DNA of 64,000 bases from Thermaurantiacus tibetensis. GTDB taxonomy: Bacteria; Pseudomonadota; Alphaproteobacteria; Sphingomonadales; Sphingomonadaceae. Where the stretch lies: positions 206,001 to 270,000 of the forward strand of contig NZ_JACHTM010000003.1 of assembly GCF_015354055.1 (NCBI RefSeq). The letters run 5' to 3'. Made by a program: the position numbers and the translations under genes. Each line of letters starts with the position of its first letter. Position 1 is the first letter of the stretch. Under the pieces are notes generated by a model. It was not told the DNA's origin. It was given only the letters and a program-made list of their open reading frames with translations, and made no database searches. Positions 51,300 through 62,384 of this stretch are shown here, in pieces.

Positions 51300-52516
51300 G
51301 CGGCACGCCCCCCGTCGACCTGCTGGCGAAGTTCGACGCGATCCGCACCGAGTACGCGTTCCTGCTCTCGACGGGGCTCTCCGATCCGTTCGGCGTGGTG
51401 ATGGAGCGCGTGCTCTCCCCCACGCGGGCCATCATCCGCGGCCGCGAGACGATCCTCGTTGGCACCTACAACTACATGGGGATGACGTTCGACCCCGACG
51501 TGATCGCAGCGGGCAAAGCCGCGATGGATGCCTTCGGCGCCGGTTCCACCGGCTCGCGGGTCTTGAATGGCACCTTCGCCACCCACGTCGCGGTCGAGCA
51601 GGCCCTGAAGGACTTCTACGGCACGAAGAGCGCGATCGTCTTCTCGACCGGCTACCAGGCGAACCTCGGCATGGTCTCGACTCTTGCCGGCAAGGACGAC
51701 GTCATCCTGCTCGATGCCGACAGCCACGCGTCCATCTACGACGGCTGCAAGCTGGGCAATGCCGAGGTGGTGCGCTTCCGCCACAACGATGCCGCCGACC
51801 TCGAAAAGCGCCTCCGGCGCGTCCCGGCGGGCAAGGGCAAGCTCGTCATCCTCGAGGGCGTCTACTCCATGCTGGGCGACGTGGCGCCGCTTCGCGATCT
51901 CGTCGGCGCCGCCAAGGCACATGGTGCCATGGTGCTGGTGGACGAGGCGCACGCCATGGGCTTCTTCGGCCCCCATGGCCGGGGGGTCTACGAGGAGCAG
52001 GGCCTGGAGGAAGAGGTCGACTTCGTGGTGGGCACCTTCTCGAAGTCGGTGGGGACGGTCGGCGGCTTCGCCGTCTCGAACCACCCGCACTTCGAGATCC
52101 TCCGCCTGGTGTGCAACCCTTACCGCTTCACCGCCTCGCTGCCGCCCGTGGTCGCGGCCTCGGCCGAGGCGAGCATCCGCAAGCTCATGGCCGCGCGGGA
52201 CAAGCGCGAGCGGCTGTGGGCCGCCTCGCGGAAGCTCCATGCGGGACTCAAGGCCGCCGGCTTCACCATGGCAACCGAGACGGCCGAGAGCGCCATCATC
52301 GCCGTCCTCATGCCGAGCCAGGAGGCCTGCGTCGTCATGTGGTCGGCGCTCCTCGACCAGGGCATCTACTGCAACCTCGCCCGGCCGCCGGCAACGCCGA
52401 TGGGCGTCTATCTGCTGCGCTGCTCGCTCTCCTCCGAGCACGGGCTCGACGACGTCGACGAGATCGTCCGCCGCTTCGTGCAGGCACGCGCCGCGAGCCA
52501 GGCGCTGGCCGCCTGA
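51296..52516 (+). CDS. spt: serine palmitoyltransferase
   Basis: First committed enzyme of sphingolipid synthesis: condenses serine with an acyl thioester to 3-ketosphinganine. A 406-residue alpha-oxoamine synthase with YNYMGMTFDPDV, GAGSTGSRVLNGT, LDADSHASIYDG, VDEAHAMGFFGPHGRGV and the PLP lysine in GTFSKSVGTVGGFAV (about K250). The DEAHAMGFFG and SKSVGTVGG blocks and the missing membrane helix match soluble Sphingomonas SPT rather than KBL or BioF. Coupled to the ACP gene by ATGA. Confidence 0.94.
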   Translation: MSGTPPVDLLAKFDAIRTEYAFLLSTGLSDPFGVVMERVLSPTRAIIRGRETILVGTYNYMGMTFDPDVIAAGKAAMDAFGAGSTGSRVLNGTFATHVAVEQALKDFYGTKSAIVFSTGYQANLGMVSTLAGKDDVILLDADSHASIYDGCKLGNAEVVRFRHNDAADLEKRLRRVPAGKGKLVILEGVYSMLGDVAPLRDLVGAAKAHGAMVLVDEAHAMGFFGPHGRGVYEEQGLEEEVDFVVGTFSKSVGTVGGFAVSNHPHFEILRLVCNPYRFTASLPPVVAASAEASIRKLMAARDKRERLWAASRKLHAGLKAAGFTMATETAESAIIAVLMPSQEACVVMWSALLDQGIYCNLARPPATPMGVYLLRCSLSSEHGLDDVDEIVRRFVQARAASQALAA

Positions 52517-52615
52517 AGTCGGGCGCCTCCGGTCCGCCCCCCCCCCGTGGAACAGGTTGGAGCCATGGACGGGGGCGGATCGTGACGCACCCGTGCCCGC
52601 CCCCGCCGGCCCGCA

Positions 52616-53485
52616 ATGCCCCGGCGTCCCGCCCGGCCCGGCCCGCCTGAGGCCGGGGAGACCCTCCCCTCGCGCGGCCTCTGGGGCCTCGCCGTCCGCC
52701 GTCCCGCCGGCCTGTTCCTCGCGCTCGCCTTCGGCTGGACGTCGTGCTGGTGCCTCGGCCTCCGGCTGCTCGGCCTCGAGGTCGCCCCCGGCTCTCCGGC
52801 CACCCATCTCCCGGCGCTCGCCGGGCCGGGCATTGCCGCCGCCGTCATCCTCGGCCTTGGCGGCGGGCGCGCGGCGCTTGCCGATCTCGCCCGGCGCTGC
52901 CTCCGGCTTCCGGTCCGGCCGGCCTGGGTTCCGGTCGCAATCCTCGCCTCCCCCGCCGTGGCGCTCGCCGTCTTCGCCGGGATCGAGGGGCGGCTCCCGG
53001 CGGCCGCCGAACTCGCCGCCTTTCCCGGCCTCCCTGAAGGCCTCGGTCTCCTGCCCGTCCTTCTCCTCGTCCTTCTCCTGAACGGCTTCGGGGAAGAGAT
53101 TGGCTGGCGCGGCTTCCTCTTCGACCGGCTCGCGCCCGCCGGCCCGTTCCGCGCGGCGCTTCTCGTCGGACTGGCCTGGCTGGCCTGGCACGCCCCGCTC
53201 TTTGCCGTGCACGCTGGCATGCAGAAGATGATCGGCCCCGCCCTCCTCGGCTGGGCGGCCAGCCTCGTGGCCGCCTCCTTCCTGCTCGGCCACCTCCACC
53301 TCGCCGCCGGGCGCAGCATCGCCGCCCCCGCCCTTCTCCACGCCCTGTTCAACCTCGCAACCGCGCCACCCGCCCTGGCCGGGGCGCCGGCAGCCGCGGC
53401 CTCGGCCCTGGTGATCGCCTGGGGCGCCGCCCTAGGGCTGGCCTCGGGCCGCGCTGCGCTTGCCCGCGAGAGGGGCAGCAGCTAG
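52616..53485 (+). CDS. CPBP-family intramembrane protease
   Basis: A 289-residue polytopic membrane protein with about eight hydrophobic segments and the three CPBP motifs: GFGEEIGWRGFLFDRL (EExxxR glutamates and arginine), WLAWHAPLFA (FxxxH-like) and the distal HALFN histidine. Members are Rce1-like intramembrane metal-dependent proteases; substrate unknown. A run of ten C lies in the preceding gap near 52538. It ends 13 bases before the transporter gene. Confidence 0.87.
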   Translation: MPRRPARPGPPEAGETLPSRGLWGLAVRRPAGLFLALAFGWTSCWCLGLRLLGLEVAPGSPATHLPALAGPGIAAAVILGLGGGRAALADLARRCLRLPVRPAWVPVAILASPAVALAVFAGIEGRLPAAAELAAFPGLPEGLGLLPVLLLVLLLNGFGEEIGWRGFLFDRLAPAGPFRAALLVGLAWLAWHAPLFAVHAGMQKMIGPALLGWAASLVAASFLLGHLHLAAGRSIAAPALLHALFNLATAPPALAGAPAAAASALVIAWGAALGLASGRAALARERGSS

Positions 53486-53498
53486 GCACCCCTCCCCG

Positions 53499-55100
53499 AT
53501 GAACGACGCAAAGGCTCCCACGCTTGCTGCCGACGACGTGATCGACCCCCGGCGGGATCGGCTCGTCATCACCGCGAGCGCCATGGGAACCGTGTTCGAG
53601 TGGTACGACTTCTTCCTCTACGGGATCCTGGCCGCGCTCATCGGCAAGCTGTTCTTTCCCGCCGACAACCCCACGGCCGCGCTGCTCGCCAGCCTCGCCG
53701 CCTTCGGCGCCGGCTTCGCGGTCCGGCCGCTCGGGGCGATGCTCTTCGGCTACTACGGGGACCGGATCGGCCGGAAGTACACCTTCCTCGTCACCATCAC
53801 CCTCATGGGCGGGGCCACGGTTGCCATCGGCCTGCTTCCGACCTATGCCCAGGCCGGGCTCTGGGCGCCTGCCCTTCTCCTCGTGCTCAGGCTGCTGCAA
53901 GGCCTGGCGCTCGGCGGCGAATATGGCGGGGCCGCCATCTACGTCGGCGAGCACGCGCCGCCCGGCAAGCGCGGGCAGTACACCAGCTGGATCCAGATCT
54001 CGGTCGTCGGCGGTTTCCTCCTCGCCGTCGTCGTCGTCCTCGTCTCGCGCCGGGCGATGAGCCCGGAGGCGTTCGAAGCCTGGGGCTGGCGCATCCCGTT
54101 CCTGCTCTCCTTCCTGATGCTGGTCATCTCGATCGTCATCCGCATGAAGCTCTCGGAAAGCCCGGTCTTCAAGGCGATGAAGGACGCAGGCACGATCGTG
54201 AAGAACCCCATCCTCGAAGCCTTCAGCGACAGGGCGAACCTGGGCAACGTGCTCGTCGCCCTGTTCGGCGTGGCAGCGGGGCTCACCGTCATCTACTACA
54301 CGAGCCAGTTCGGCACGCTCTACTTCCTCACCGGCACGGCGCGGGTCTCCGAGGAGGAAGCGCTCCTCTACCTCGCCTTCGGCGCGCTGATTGCCGCGCC
54401 GCTCTACGTCGGCTTCGGGATGCTCTCCGACCGGATCGGCCGCAAGAAGCTGCTGCTCGCCGGCTACCTGCTTGCCATGCTTCTGGTCTTCCCACTGTTC
54501 CGGCTGATGGCCGATGGCGCCAACCCGGCGCTCTCCAGGGCCACTCGCGAGAACCCGGTGACGCTCGAGTCCCCGGCGTGCAGCTTCAACGTGTTCGCCC
54601 GCACGCAGGAGACGGAGTGCGGCCAGGCGCTCGCCTTCCTGTCGAAACGGGGCATCGCCTACGCCAAGGCCGAGGCCCCGGAGGTTGCGCTCCGGGTGGG
54701 AGGGGTGAGGCTTGCCGGGTTCGACGCCGCCGCCTGGGAGCAGGCGCTCGAGACCGCCGGCTACCCCCTCGTCGCCGATCCGGCCGAGAAGCAGCGCTGG
54801 AAGATCATCCTCGGCATCGCCGTGATGGTGGCGCTCTCTGCCATGACCTACGGGCAGGTGGCGGCCATCCTCGTCGAGATGTTCCCGGCCAGGGTGCGCT
54901 ACACGTCCATGTCGGTGCCCTACCACATCGGCACCGGCTACTTCGGCGGCTTCCTCCCCTTCATCTCGCAGCTCATTGTGGTGCGCACCGGAGACCCCTT
55001 CGCCGGCCTCTGGTATACGGTGGGGGTGGTGGCGATGGCCTTCGTCGTCGCCCTCATCTGGCTGCCCGAGACCCGGGAGCGCGTGCTGGAGCACCACTGA
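53499..55100 (+). CDS. MHS-family MFS transporter with large extra-cytoplasmic insert
   Basis: Proton symporter-like major facilitator of the metabolite:H+ (ShiA/ProP) group, 533 residues. Signature FEWYDFFLYGILAALIG near the N terminus, YYGDRIGRKYTFL between helices 2 and 3, RLLQGLALGGEYGGAA, and a second DRIGRKK. An insert of about 100 residues sits between helices 9 and 10, probably periplasmic, and contains two cysteines (SPACSF, TECGQA) that could form a disulfide. Substrate unknown. Confidence 0.9.
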   Translation: MNDAKAPTLAADDVIDPRRDRLVITASAMGTVFEWYDFFLYGILAALIGKLFFPADNPTAALLASLAAFGAGFAVRPLGAMLFGYYGDRIGRKYTFLVTITLMGGATVAIGLLPTYAQAGLWAPALLLVLRLLQGLALGGEYGGAAIYVGEHAPPGKRGQYTSWIQISVVGGFLLAVVVVLVSRRAMSPEAFEAWGWRIPFLLSFLMLVISIVIRMKLSESPVFKAMKDAGTIVKNPILEAFSDRANLGNVLVALFGVAAGLTVIYYTSQFGTLYFLTGTARVSEEEALLYLAFGALIAAPLYVGFGMLSDRIGRKKLLLAGYLLAMLLVFPLFRLMADGANPALSRATRENPVTLESPACSFNVFARTQETECGQALAFLSKRGIAYAKAEAPEVALRVGGVRLAGFDAAAWEQALETAGYPLVADPAEKQRWKIILGIAVMVALSAMTYGQVAAILVEMFPARVRYTSMSVPYHIGTGYFGGFLPFISQLIVVRTGDPFAGLWYTVGVVAMAFVVALIWLPETRERVLEHH

Positions 55101-55228
55101 CCCGCTTCGCCGCTGCGAAGCGTGAGGTTGCGCCGGTAGGCTGGGCCATGCCGCCGGCCCCTCCCGAAAGCGCGCGCTGCCCTCCCCCGCCCGGCCGCCC
55201 TATCTGCCGGCCCGAGGAGGAGGTGCGC

Positions 55229-56341
55229 ATGGGACCGCTCGCAGGCATCCGGGTTCTCGACCTGTCGCAGATCGTCTCGGGGCCCATGGCGGGGGCCTGG
55301 CTTGCCGACCAGGGCGCCGACGTCATCAAGCTCGAAAGCCCCGAGGGCGACCCGGTCACCGGTTTCGGTGCGCGGCGCGCTGGCATCTCGGGCATCTACG
55401 TCGCGGTCAACCGGGGCAAGCGCGGCGAGAAGCTCGACCTCAAGGACCCGGCCTCACACCCCCGCTTCGAGGAGCTGGTGCGCTGGGCCGATGTCCTCAT
55501 CGAGAACTTCCGCCCCGGCGCCATGGCGAAGCTCGGCTTTCCCTACGAACGCTGCGCGGCGCTCAATCCGCGGCTCGTCTGGTGCTCGATCACCGGCTTC
55601 GGCCCCGACGGGCCCTATGCGAACCTGCGCGCCTATGATCCGGTCGTGCAGGCGGCGTCGGGCGTGTGCGCCCTCCAGGCGGGCGCCGACCCGGAGCCGC
55701 GCCTTGTCGGCACGCTCATCTTCGACAAGGTGACGGCCATCACCGCCGCGCAGGCCATCACCGCCGCTCTCTTCGCGCGCGAGCGGACGGGTGCGGGGCA
55801 GAAGGTCGAGGTGCCGATGCTCGACGCCGCGGTCGCCTTCAACTGGGTGGAAGGCATGTACAACCAGGCCTTCGTCGAGGGCCCCGAGGTGCCGATGCCC
55901 GACTACGCGACCTTCGGCCGGCTTTGGCGCGCGAAGGACGGCTGGGTCGCGCTCTCCGCGCTCCAGGACGTCGAGTTCCGCGCGCTGCGCGAAGCGCTCG
56001 GCCACCCCGAGAGCCTCGCCGACCCGGTGTTCGACACGGGCGCCGGCCGCTTTGCCGAGCTTCCGCGCATGATGGCGGCCATGGGCGCGGAGATCGCGAA
56101 GCGGACGGTGGCCGAGCTCATGGAGGGCTTCACCCGGGCGGGTGCCGTTGGCTGCGTCGTCAACGACCGGATAAGCCTCATGGCCGACCCGCAGGTCCGC
56201 CACAACCGCTGCCTCGTCGAGGTGGACCAGGGGCCGGCCGGGCGCGTGCGCGTGGCCCGCCACCCCATCCGCTTCTCGGCAACGCCGGCGGTGGACGTGC
56301 CCGGGCCCGCCCCCCGGCTTGCCGGCAATGGGCCCGGCTGA
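55229..56341 (+). CDS. CaiB/BaiF family CoA-transferase
   Basis: Class III CoA-transferase of 370 residues moving CoA between carboxylic acids. VLDLSQIVSGPMAGAWLADQ at the N terminus, VNRGKRGEKLDLKDP, and the catalytic aspartate in LRAYDPVVQAASG. GAGQKVEVPMLDA is also typical. ATG 55229 has a GAGGAGGAGG site immediately ahead. The 128-base upstream gap shows no clear gene or promoter. Substrate unknown. Confidence 0.9.
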   Translation: MGPLAGIRVLDLSQIVSGPMAGAWLADQGADVIKLESPEGDPVTGFGARRAGISGIYVAVNRGKRGEKLDLKDPASHPRFEELVRWADVLIENFRPGAMAKLGFPYERCAALNPRLVWCSITGFGPDGPYANLRAYDPVVQAASGVCALQAGADPEPRLVGTLIFDKVTAITAAQAITAALFARERTGAGQKVEVPMLDAAVAFNWVEGMYNQAFVEGPEVPMPDYATFGRLWRAKDGWVALSALQDVEFRALREALGHPESLADPVFDTGAGRFAELPRMMAAMGAEIAKRTVAELMEGFTRAGAVGCVVNDRISLMADPQVRHNRCLVEVDQGPAGRVRVARHPIRFSATPAVDVPGPAPRLAGNGPG

Positions 56342-56363
56342 AGCCGGTCACCACGCCGGGACA

Positions 56364-56391
56364 TTGCGCGAACGCAGGCGCCGTCCCATAT
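56364..56391 (+). promoter_or_regulatory. lon promoter candidate, near-leaderless
   Basis: TTGCGC at 56364-56369, 16 bases, CCATAT at 56386-56391, then only seven bases to the lon ATG. CCCATAT also resembles the -10 box of heat-shock (RpoH) promoters, which often drive lon, but the -35 is not the RpoH CTTGAA type. Confidence 0.4.
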
Positions 56392-56398
56392 CGCGGCC

Positions 56399-58774
<2,376 letters not shown>

Positions 58775-58837
58775 CGGCTTGCGTCGGCGGCCGCCAGGCT
58801 GCATTCTCACAGGCATGTCAGGCGCGGGGGCTGCACG

Positions 58838-59785
58838 ATGGGCAAGGCGAGGATTGGCGCTCTGGGGTGCTTGGTGCTGGCGGCAGGCCAGCCGGCAGCG
58901 GCGATCGGCTATTTCGGGACGACAGCGGGCGTCATCGACGGCACGCTGATCAATCCCTGCACCTCGACGAACGCCATCGATGTGACGATCAGCTGCATCC
59001 GCTCGGGAAGCCAGGGGCAGTTCTTCCAGGCCTTCGCCCGCGCCGAACCCAAGGGCAGCTTCCGAGGTCAGGCCTTCGCCCGGGGCTTCGGCGACCAGAC
59101 GACCGTGACCATCGGCACGGGCAGCGGCGCCTGGACCGAGCGGATCACCTTCACCACGCTCGGCGAGCCGGTGTTCGCCCGCTTCACCATCCAGATGTCG
59201 GGGAGCCAGTCCAGCTTCTTCGATGGCTCCGGCATGGTCGGGGCGCGCACCGAGGCCTTCATGCGGATGGGTGTCTATCGCGGCGGGCTCTCGGCTGATC
59301 CTGCAGTCCTTGACGAGATCCTGCTGGTCCGCCGCCTTGCCGACAGCGGCAGCTTCCAGGTCCACTCGCTCGGCCGCGAGGAGACGGTACGCGGGGTCTC
59401 CGGCGGCTTCACCTCGATCAGCGTTGCACCCGACGACACGGTCTTCACCTTCGACCTGACCGCCGAACTCGACCCCGGTCTCGAGCTCATCGACTTCGTC
59501 TGGCGCTTTGCCGCCAACGCCGAGGTCGCGGCAGGGGCGAACGCCTTCGCCTTCGCCGACTATGGCGCGACCTTCCGCATCCTCGACATCGCCTTCCTCA
59601 ACGCCGCGGGCCGCAACATCGGCCACACGCTCAACATCCGCTTCCCCTCGGGCAACGCCTGGCCGGTCAGCTTCGTGCCCGAGCCGGGAACATGGGCGCT
59701 GCTCGTCGCCGGCTTCGGCCTGGTCGGCGGAGCGCTTCGCCGACGGCGCCGCGCGGCGGTTGACAGGGCCCGGTCCCTCCCCTAG
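58838..59785 (+). CDS. PEP-CTERM (PEPxxWA) surface protein
   Basis: A 315-residue exported protein: short signal region (LGCLVLAAGQPAAA), a beta-rich body with no recognised domain and one early cysteine pair (NPCTSTN, ISCIRS), then PEPGTWALLVAGFGLVG and a basic tail (RRRRRAAVDRARS). Destined for exosortase processing. The final codons overlap the promoter of the downstream tRNA-Val gene. Confidence 0.85.
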   Translation: MGKARIGALGCLVLAAGQPAAAIGYFGTTAGVIDGTLINPCTSTNAIDVTISCIRSGSQGQFFQAFARAEPKGSFRGQAFARGFGDQTTVTIGTGSGAWTERITFTTLGEPVFARFTIQMSGSQSSFFDGSGMVGARTEAFMRMGVYRGGLSADPAVLDEILLVRRLADSGSFQVHSLGREETVRGVSGGFTSISVAPDDTVFTFDLTAELDPGLELIDFVWRFAANAEVAAGANAFAFADYGATFRILDIAFLNAAGRNIGHTLNIRFPSGNAWPVSFVPEPGTWALLVAGFGLVGGALRRRRRAAVDRARSLP

Positions 59786-59787
59786 CC
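59760..59787 (+). promoter_or_regulatory. tRNA-Val promoter candidate
   Basis: TTGACA at 59760-59765, 16 bases, CTAGCC at 59782-59787, with initiation near 59794 and the tRNA at 59812. The -10 box includes the TAG stop of the PEP-CTERM gene. Confidence 0.6.
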
Positions 59788-59811
59788 GGTCCCTCCGCCG
59801 GCCGTGAACAG

Positions 59812-59886
59812 GGGCGCGTAGCTCAGTGGTAGAGCACTGTGTTCACACCGCAGGGGCCGCAGGTTCGAACCCTGCCGCGCCCACCA
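59812..59886 (+). tRNA. tRNA-Val (CAC)
   Basis: Acceptor stem GGGCGCG/CGCGCCC, D arm TAGCTCAGTGGTAGAGCA, anticodon arm CTGTG-TTCACAC-CGCAG giving CAC, T loop TTCGAAC, discriminator A and encoded CCA. Confidence 0.95.
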
Positions 59887-59935
59887 CGGCCTCGGTTGGC
59901 CCCCCGGATGCCTTGTCCGCGGTGCGGAGGGAGGC

Positions 59936-60418
59936 GTGAACGTCCTGTTCCTCTGCACCGGCAATTCCGCCCGCTCGATCCTCGCCGAGGCCCTCCTGAA
60001 CCAGATGGGGGCGGCGAAGGGCTGGCGCGGCCACTCGGCGGGCTCGAACCCTGTCGGACGGGTGAACCCTTACGCCCTCGCGCTTCTGGAGGCGCGCGGC
60101 CACGACGTCTCGGGCCTGTCCTCAAAGCGCTGGGACCTGTTCGCAGGCCCCGATGCAGCGCCCATGGATCTCATCATCACCGTCTGCGATTCCGCGGCCG
60201 GCGAAAGCTGCCCGGTCTGGCCCCGTCATCCGCTCACCTGCCACTGGGGCATGCCAGACCCTGCCGCCGTGACCGGCGACGAGACGGCAGTCCAGGAAGC
60301 CTTCGCCCGCACCTACGACACGCTCCATCGTCGGCTCTCGGCGCTGCTTGCGCTTCCCCTCGACGGCATGGCGCCGGCCGAGGCGCGCGCTGCGATCAAC
60401 GCCATCGGCAGCCTCTGA
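59936..60418 (+). CDS. low-molecular-weight phosphatase-type arsenate reductase
   Basis: A 160-residue protein with the LMW-PTP loop FLCTGNSARS (C7, R13) and a redox pair at C84 and C92 in TVCDSAAGESCPVWP, the arrangement of thioredoxin-linked ArsC. GMPDPA carries the general-acid aspartate. It should reduce arsenate to arsenite; protein phosphatase activity is an alternative. No arsR or arsenite pump is adjacent. GTG 59936 follows a GGAGGGAGG tract. Confidence 0.85.
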   Translation: MNVLFLCTGNSARSILAEALLNQMGAAKGWRGHSAGSNPVGRVNPYALALLEARGHDVSGLSSKRWDLFAGPDAAPMDLIITVCDSAAGESCPVWPRHPLTCHWGMPDPAAVTGDETAVQEAFARTYDTLHRRLSALLALPLDGMAPAEARAAINAIGSL

Positions 60419-60546
60419 TCGGACACTCGGGTAGCTGCAGGCGCGACACCGCCTCCGGCCTGCCCCTAAAGGATGGCCGCAACCGACCTGCTCCCTCGTC
60501 GCAGCGTGGTGCCTGTTCGGTCGGGTGACGGAATGGCAGCGCCCCG

Positions 60547-62310
60547 TCAGCCTTTCGCCTTCTCCGCCACGATCCAGGCGCGGACATGGGCCTCGAGGAG
60601 ATCGAGCGGAATGGCGCCGTTCTCGAGCACTGTGTCGTGGAAGGCGCGGAGGTCAAAGCGCGGCCCCAGCGCCGTCTCGGCTTCCTCGCGCAGCGCCCGG
60701 ATCCTGAGCTCGCCCACCTTGTAGGCGAGCGCCTGCCCCGGCCAGGCGATGTAGCGGTTCACTTCGGCGTCGATGTTGGCAGGCGAGAGTGCGGTATTCT
60801 CGAGCATGAAGGCGACCGCCCGCTCCTTCGGCCAGCCCTTCCAGTGGATGCCAGTGTCAACCACGAGGCGCGCCGCGCGCCACATCTCGTAGGAAAGACG
60901 CCCCATGTCGTTGGCGGGCTCGGCATAGACCCCCATCTCGAGTCCGAGCCGCTCGGAATAGAGGCCCCAGCCCTCGACAAAGGCGGTGAAGCTTGCAGCG
61001 TGGCGGCGGAAGGGCGGCAGGTCCAGCTCCTGCGCGAGCGCGATCTGGTGGTGGTGGCCCGGCACCGCCTCGTGGATCGTGAGCGCCGGGAGCTCGAAGA
61101 GCGGCCGCTCGTTGAGCTTGGAGGTGTTGACGAAATAGACCCCTGCCCGGCCGGCCGTGGCGCTGCCGGGCTGGTAATAGGCCGTGGTGGTGTAGGGCGC
61201 GGTCTCGGCCGGAATCTCGGCAAGCGTGTAGGGCAGGCGCGGGAGCCGGCCGAACAGGCGCGGCATCCAGCCGTCGGCCACCTTGGCCCAGTAGCTGGCC
61301 GCCGCCATCAGCTCCTGCGGCGTCCTCGCATAGTAGCGGGGGTCGGTGCGCAGGTGGGCGATATAGGCCTCGCGAGTGGGGAAGCCGGCACGCCTCGCCA
61401 CCGCCTCCATCTCGGCGCGGATGCGGGCCACTTCACGCAGGCCGAGTTCGTGGATCTCGTCGGGCGAGAGCGCCGTCGTGGTCTGCTCGCGCGCAATCCA
61501 ACGGTAGTAGGCGCGGCCACCTGGCGCTGCCGAGATGCCAGCCTCCTTGCGGCACCTCGGCAGATAGTCGCGTTCGAAGCTGTCGGCGAAGCGGAGGTAG
61601 GCGGGATTGACGCCGGTCTCGATCGCCGCGCGGGCGCGCGCCGAAAGCCGCACCCAGTCGGCCTCGGGAATGGTCTGCGGGCGCTGGGCAAACGGCTTCC
61701 AGAAGCGGCTTTCGGGCACCGGCACGGCGACCGCGCGAACGGTGGGCGCGAAATTGTCGAGGACGATGCACGGAAGCGCCCAGCCGGCTTCCGCCGCGAG
61801 GCGGGAGGTGGCGATCGCCTGGTCAGCGTGGGCGGGGAAGGCCTCGAGGCGGGCAACGTAGCTCTCGTAGTCGGCGTTCGTGAAGAAGGGCATGCGCTCA
61901 GGAAGAGTGGCGAAGCTGGTGTGCCAGCCCTCCCGGTTGGTGAAGAGCCGCGCGCGGGCGGGAAAGCCGTTCGCTTCCACCTGCCGCGCCAAGAGGCGGG
62001 CGAGCACCTCGGCCGAGATGCGGTCCTGGCCTTCGAGCGCCGTCGTGTCGATCGCAGCAAGCCGGGCCGCGAAGGCCTTCGCCGCCGCAGCCCTCCGGTC
62101 CTGGCCGGCCAGCGAAAGATCGGGGAGCTGGGTGTCGTAGTCGCGAACGCCGAGGCTGGTCGCCACGGTCGGATTGGTCTCGAGCCACCACCGCCAGTGG
62201 TCTGCAAGAAGCTGGTCGAAGTCGGCCTTGGGCGAGGCCGCGGCAGGCGTGGCCAAGAAGAGCGCCGCCGCCAGAGTGGCTGCAAGCGCGCGAGGGCTTC
62301 GGGATGTCAT
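60547..62310 (-). CDS. exported DUF885 family protein
   Basis: A 587-residue protein with a signal peptide (ALAATLAAALFLATPAAA) and the DUF885 body. TIHEAVPGHHHQIAL holds a zinc-type HExxxxH-like motif and FVEGWGLYSERLG is a second hallmark, so members are thought to be periplasmic metallopeptidases; substrate unknown. ATG 62310 is seven bases after a predicted -10 box, so its mRNA may be leaderless. It converges with the arsenate reductase gene across a 128-base gap that shows nothing notable. Confidence 0.9.
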   Translation of the reverse strand: MTSRSPRALAATLAAALFLATPAAASPKADFDQLLADHWRWWLETNPTVATSLGVRDYDTQLPDLSLAGQDRRAAAAKAFAARLAAIDTTALEGQDRISAEVLARLLARQVEANGFPARARLFTNREGWHTSFATLPERMPFFTNADYESYVARLEAFPAHADQAIATSRLAAEAGWALPCIVLDNFAPTVRAVAVPVPESRFWKPFAQRPQTIPEADWVRLSARARAAIETGVNPAYLRFADSFERDYLPRCRKEAGISAAPGGRAYYRWIAREQTTTALSPDEIHELGLREVARIRAEMEAVARRAGFPTREAYIAHLRTDPRYYARTPQELMAAASYWAKVADGWMPRLFGRLPRLPYTLAEIPAETAPYTTTAYYQPGSATAGRAGVYFVNTSKLNERPLFELPALTIHEAVPGHHHQIALAQELDLPPFRRHAASFTAFVEGWGLYSERLGLEMGVYAEPANDMGRLSYEMWRAARLVVDTGIHWKGWPKERAVAFMLENTALSPANIDAEVNRYIAWPGQALAYKVGELRIRALREEAETALGPRFDLRAFHDTVLENGAIPLDLLEAHVRAWIVAEKAKG

Positions 62311-62317
62311 GCGCGCC

Positions 62318-62345
62318 GGCTAGGCCACCTCCAGGCCCCAGACAA
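62318..62345 (-). promoter_or_regulatory. DUF885 gene promoter candidate, leaderless
   Basis: On the minus strand TTGTCT (62345-62340), 16 bases, CTAGCC (62323-62318), then seven bases to the ATG at 62310. No ribosome-binding site fits in between. Confidence 0.5.
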
Positions 62346-62384
62346 GGGCGGAGGCCAGCGTGCGGCCCCCGCCCTCCCGGCCCG

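Noticed and set aside
52538..52547. Run of ten C before the CPBP protease gene as a possible phase-variation tract
   Set aside because: It lies about 70 bases upstream of the start in a gap, not in a frame or between promoter boxes that I can identify.
59839..60528. A frame running through tRNA-Val and the arsenate reductase gene
   Set aside because: It reads across a perfect tRNA and a better supported gene in another frame.
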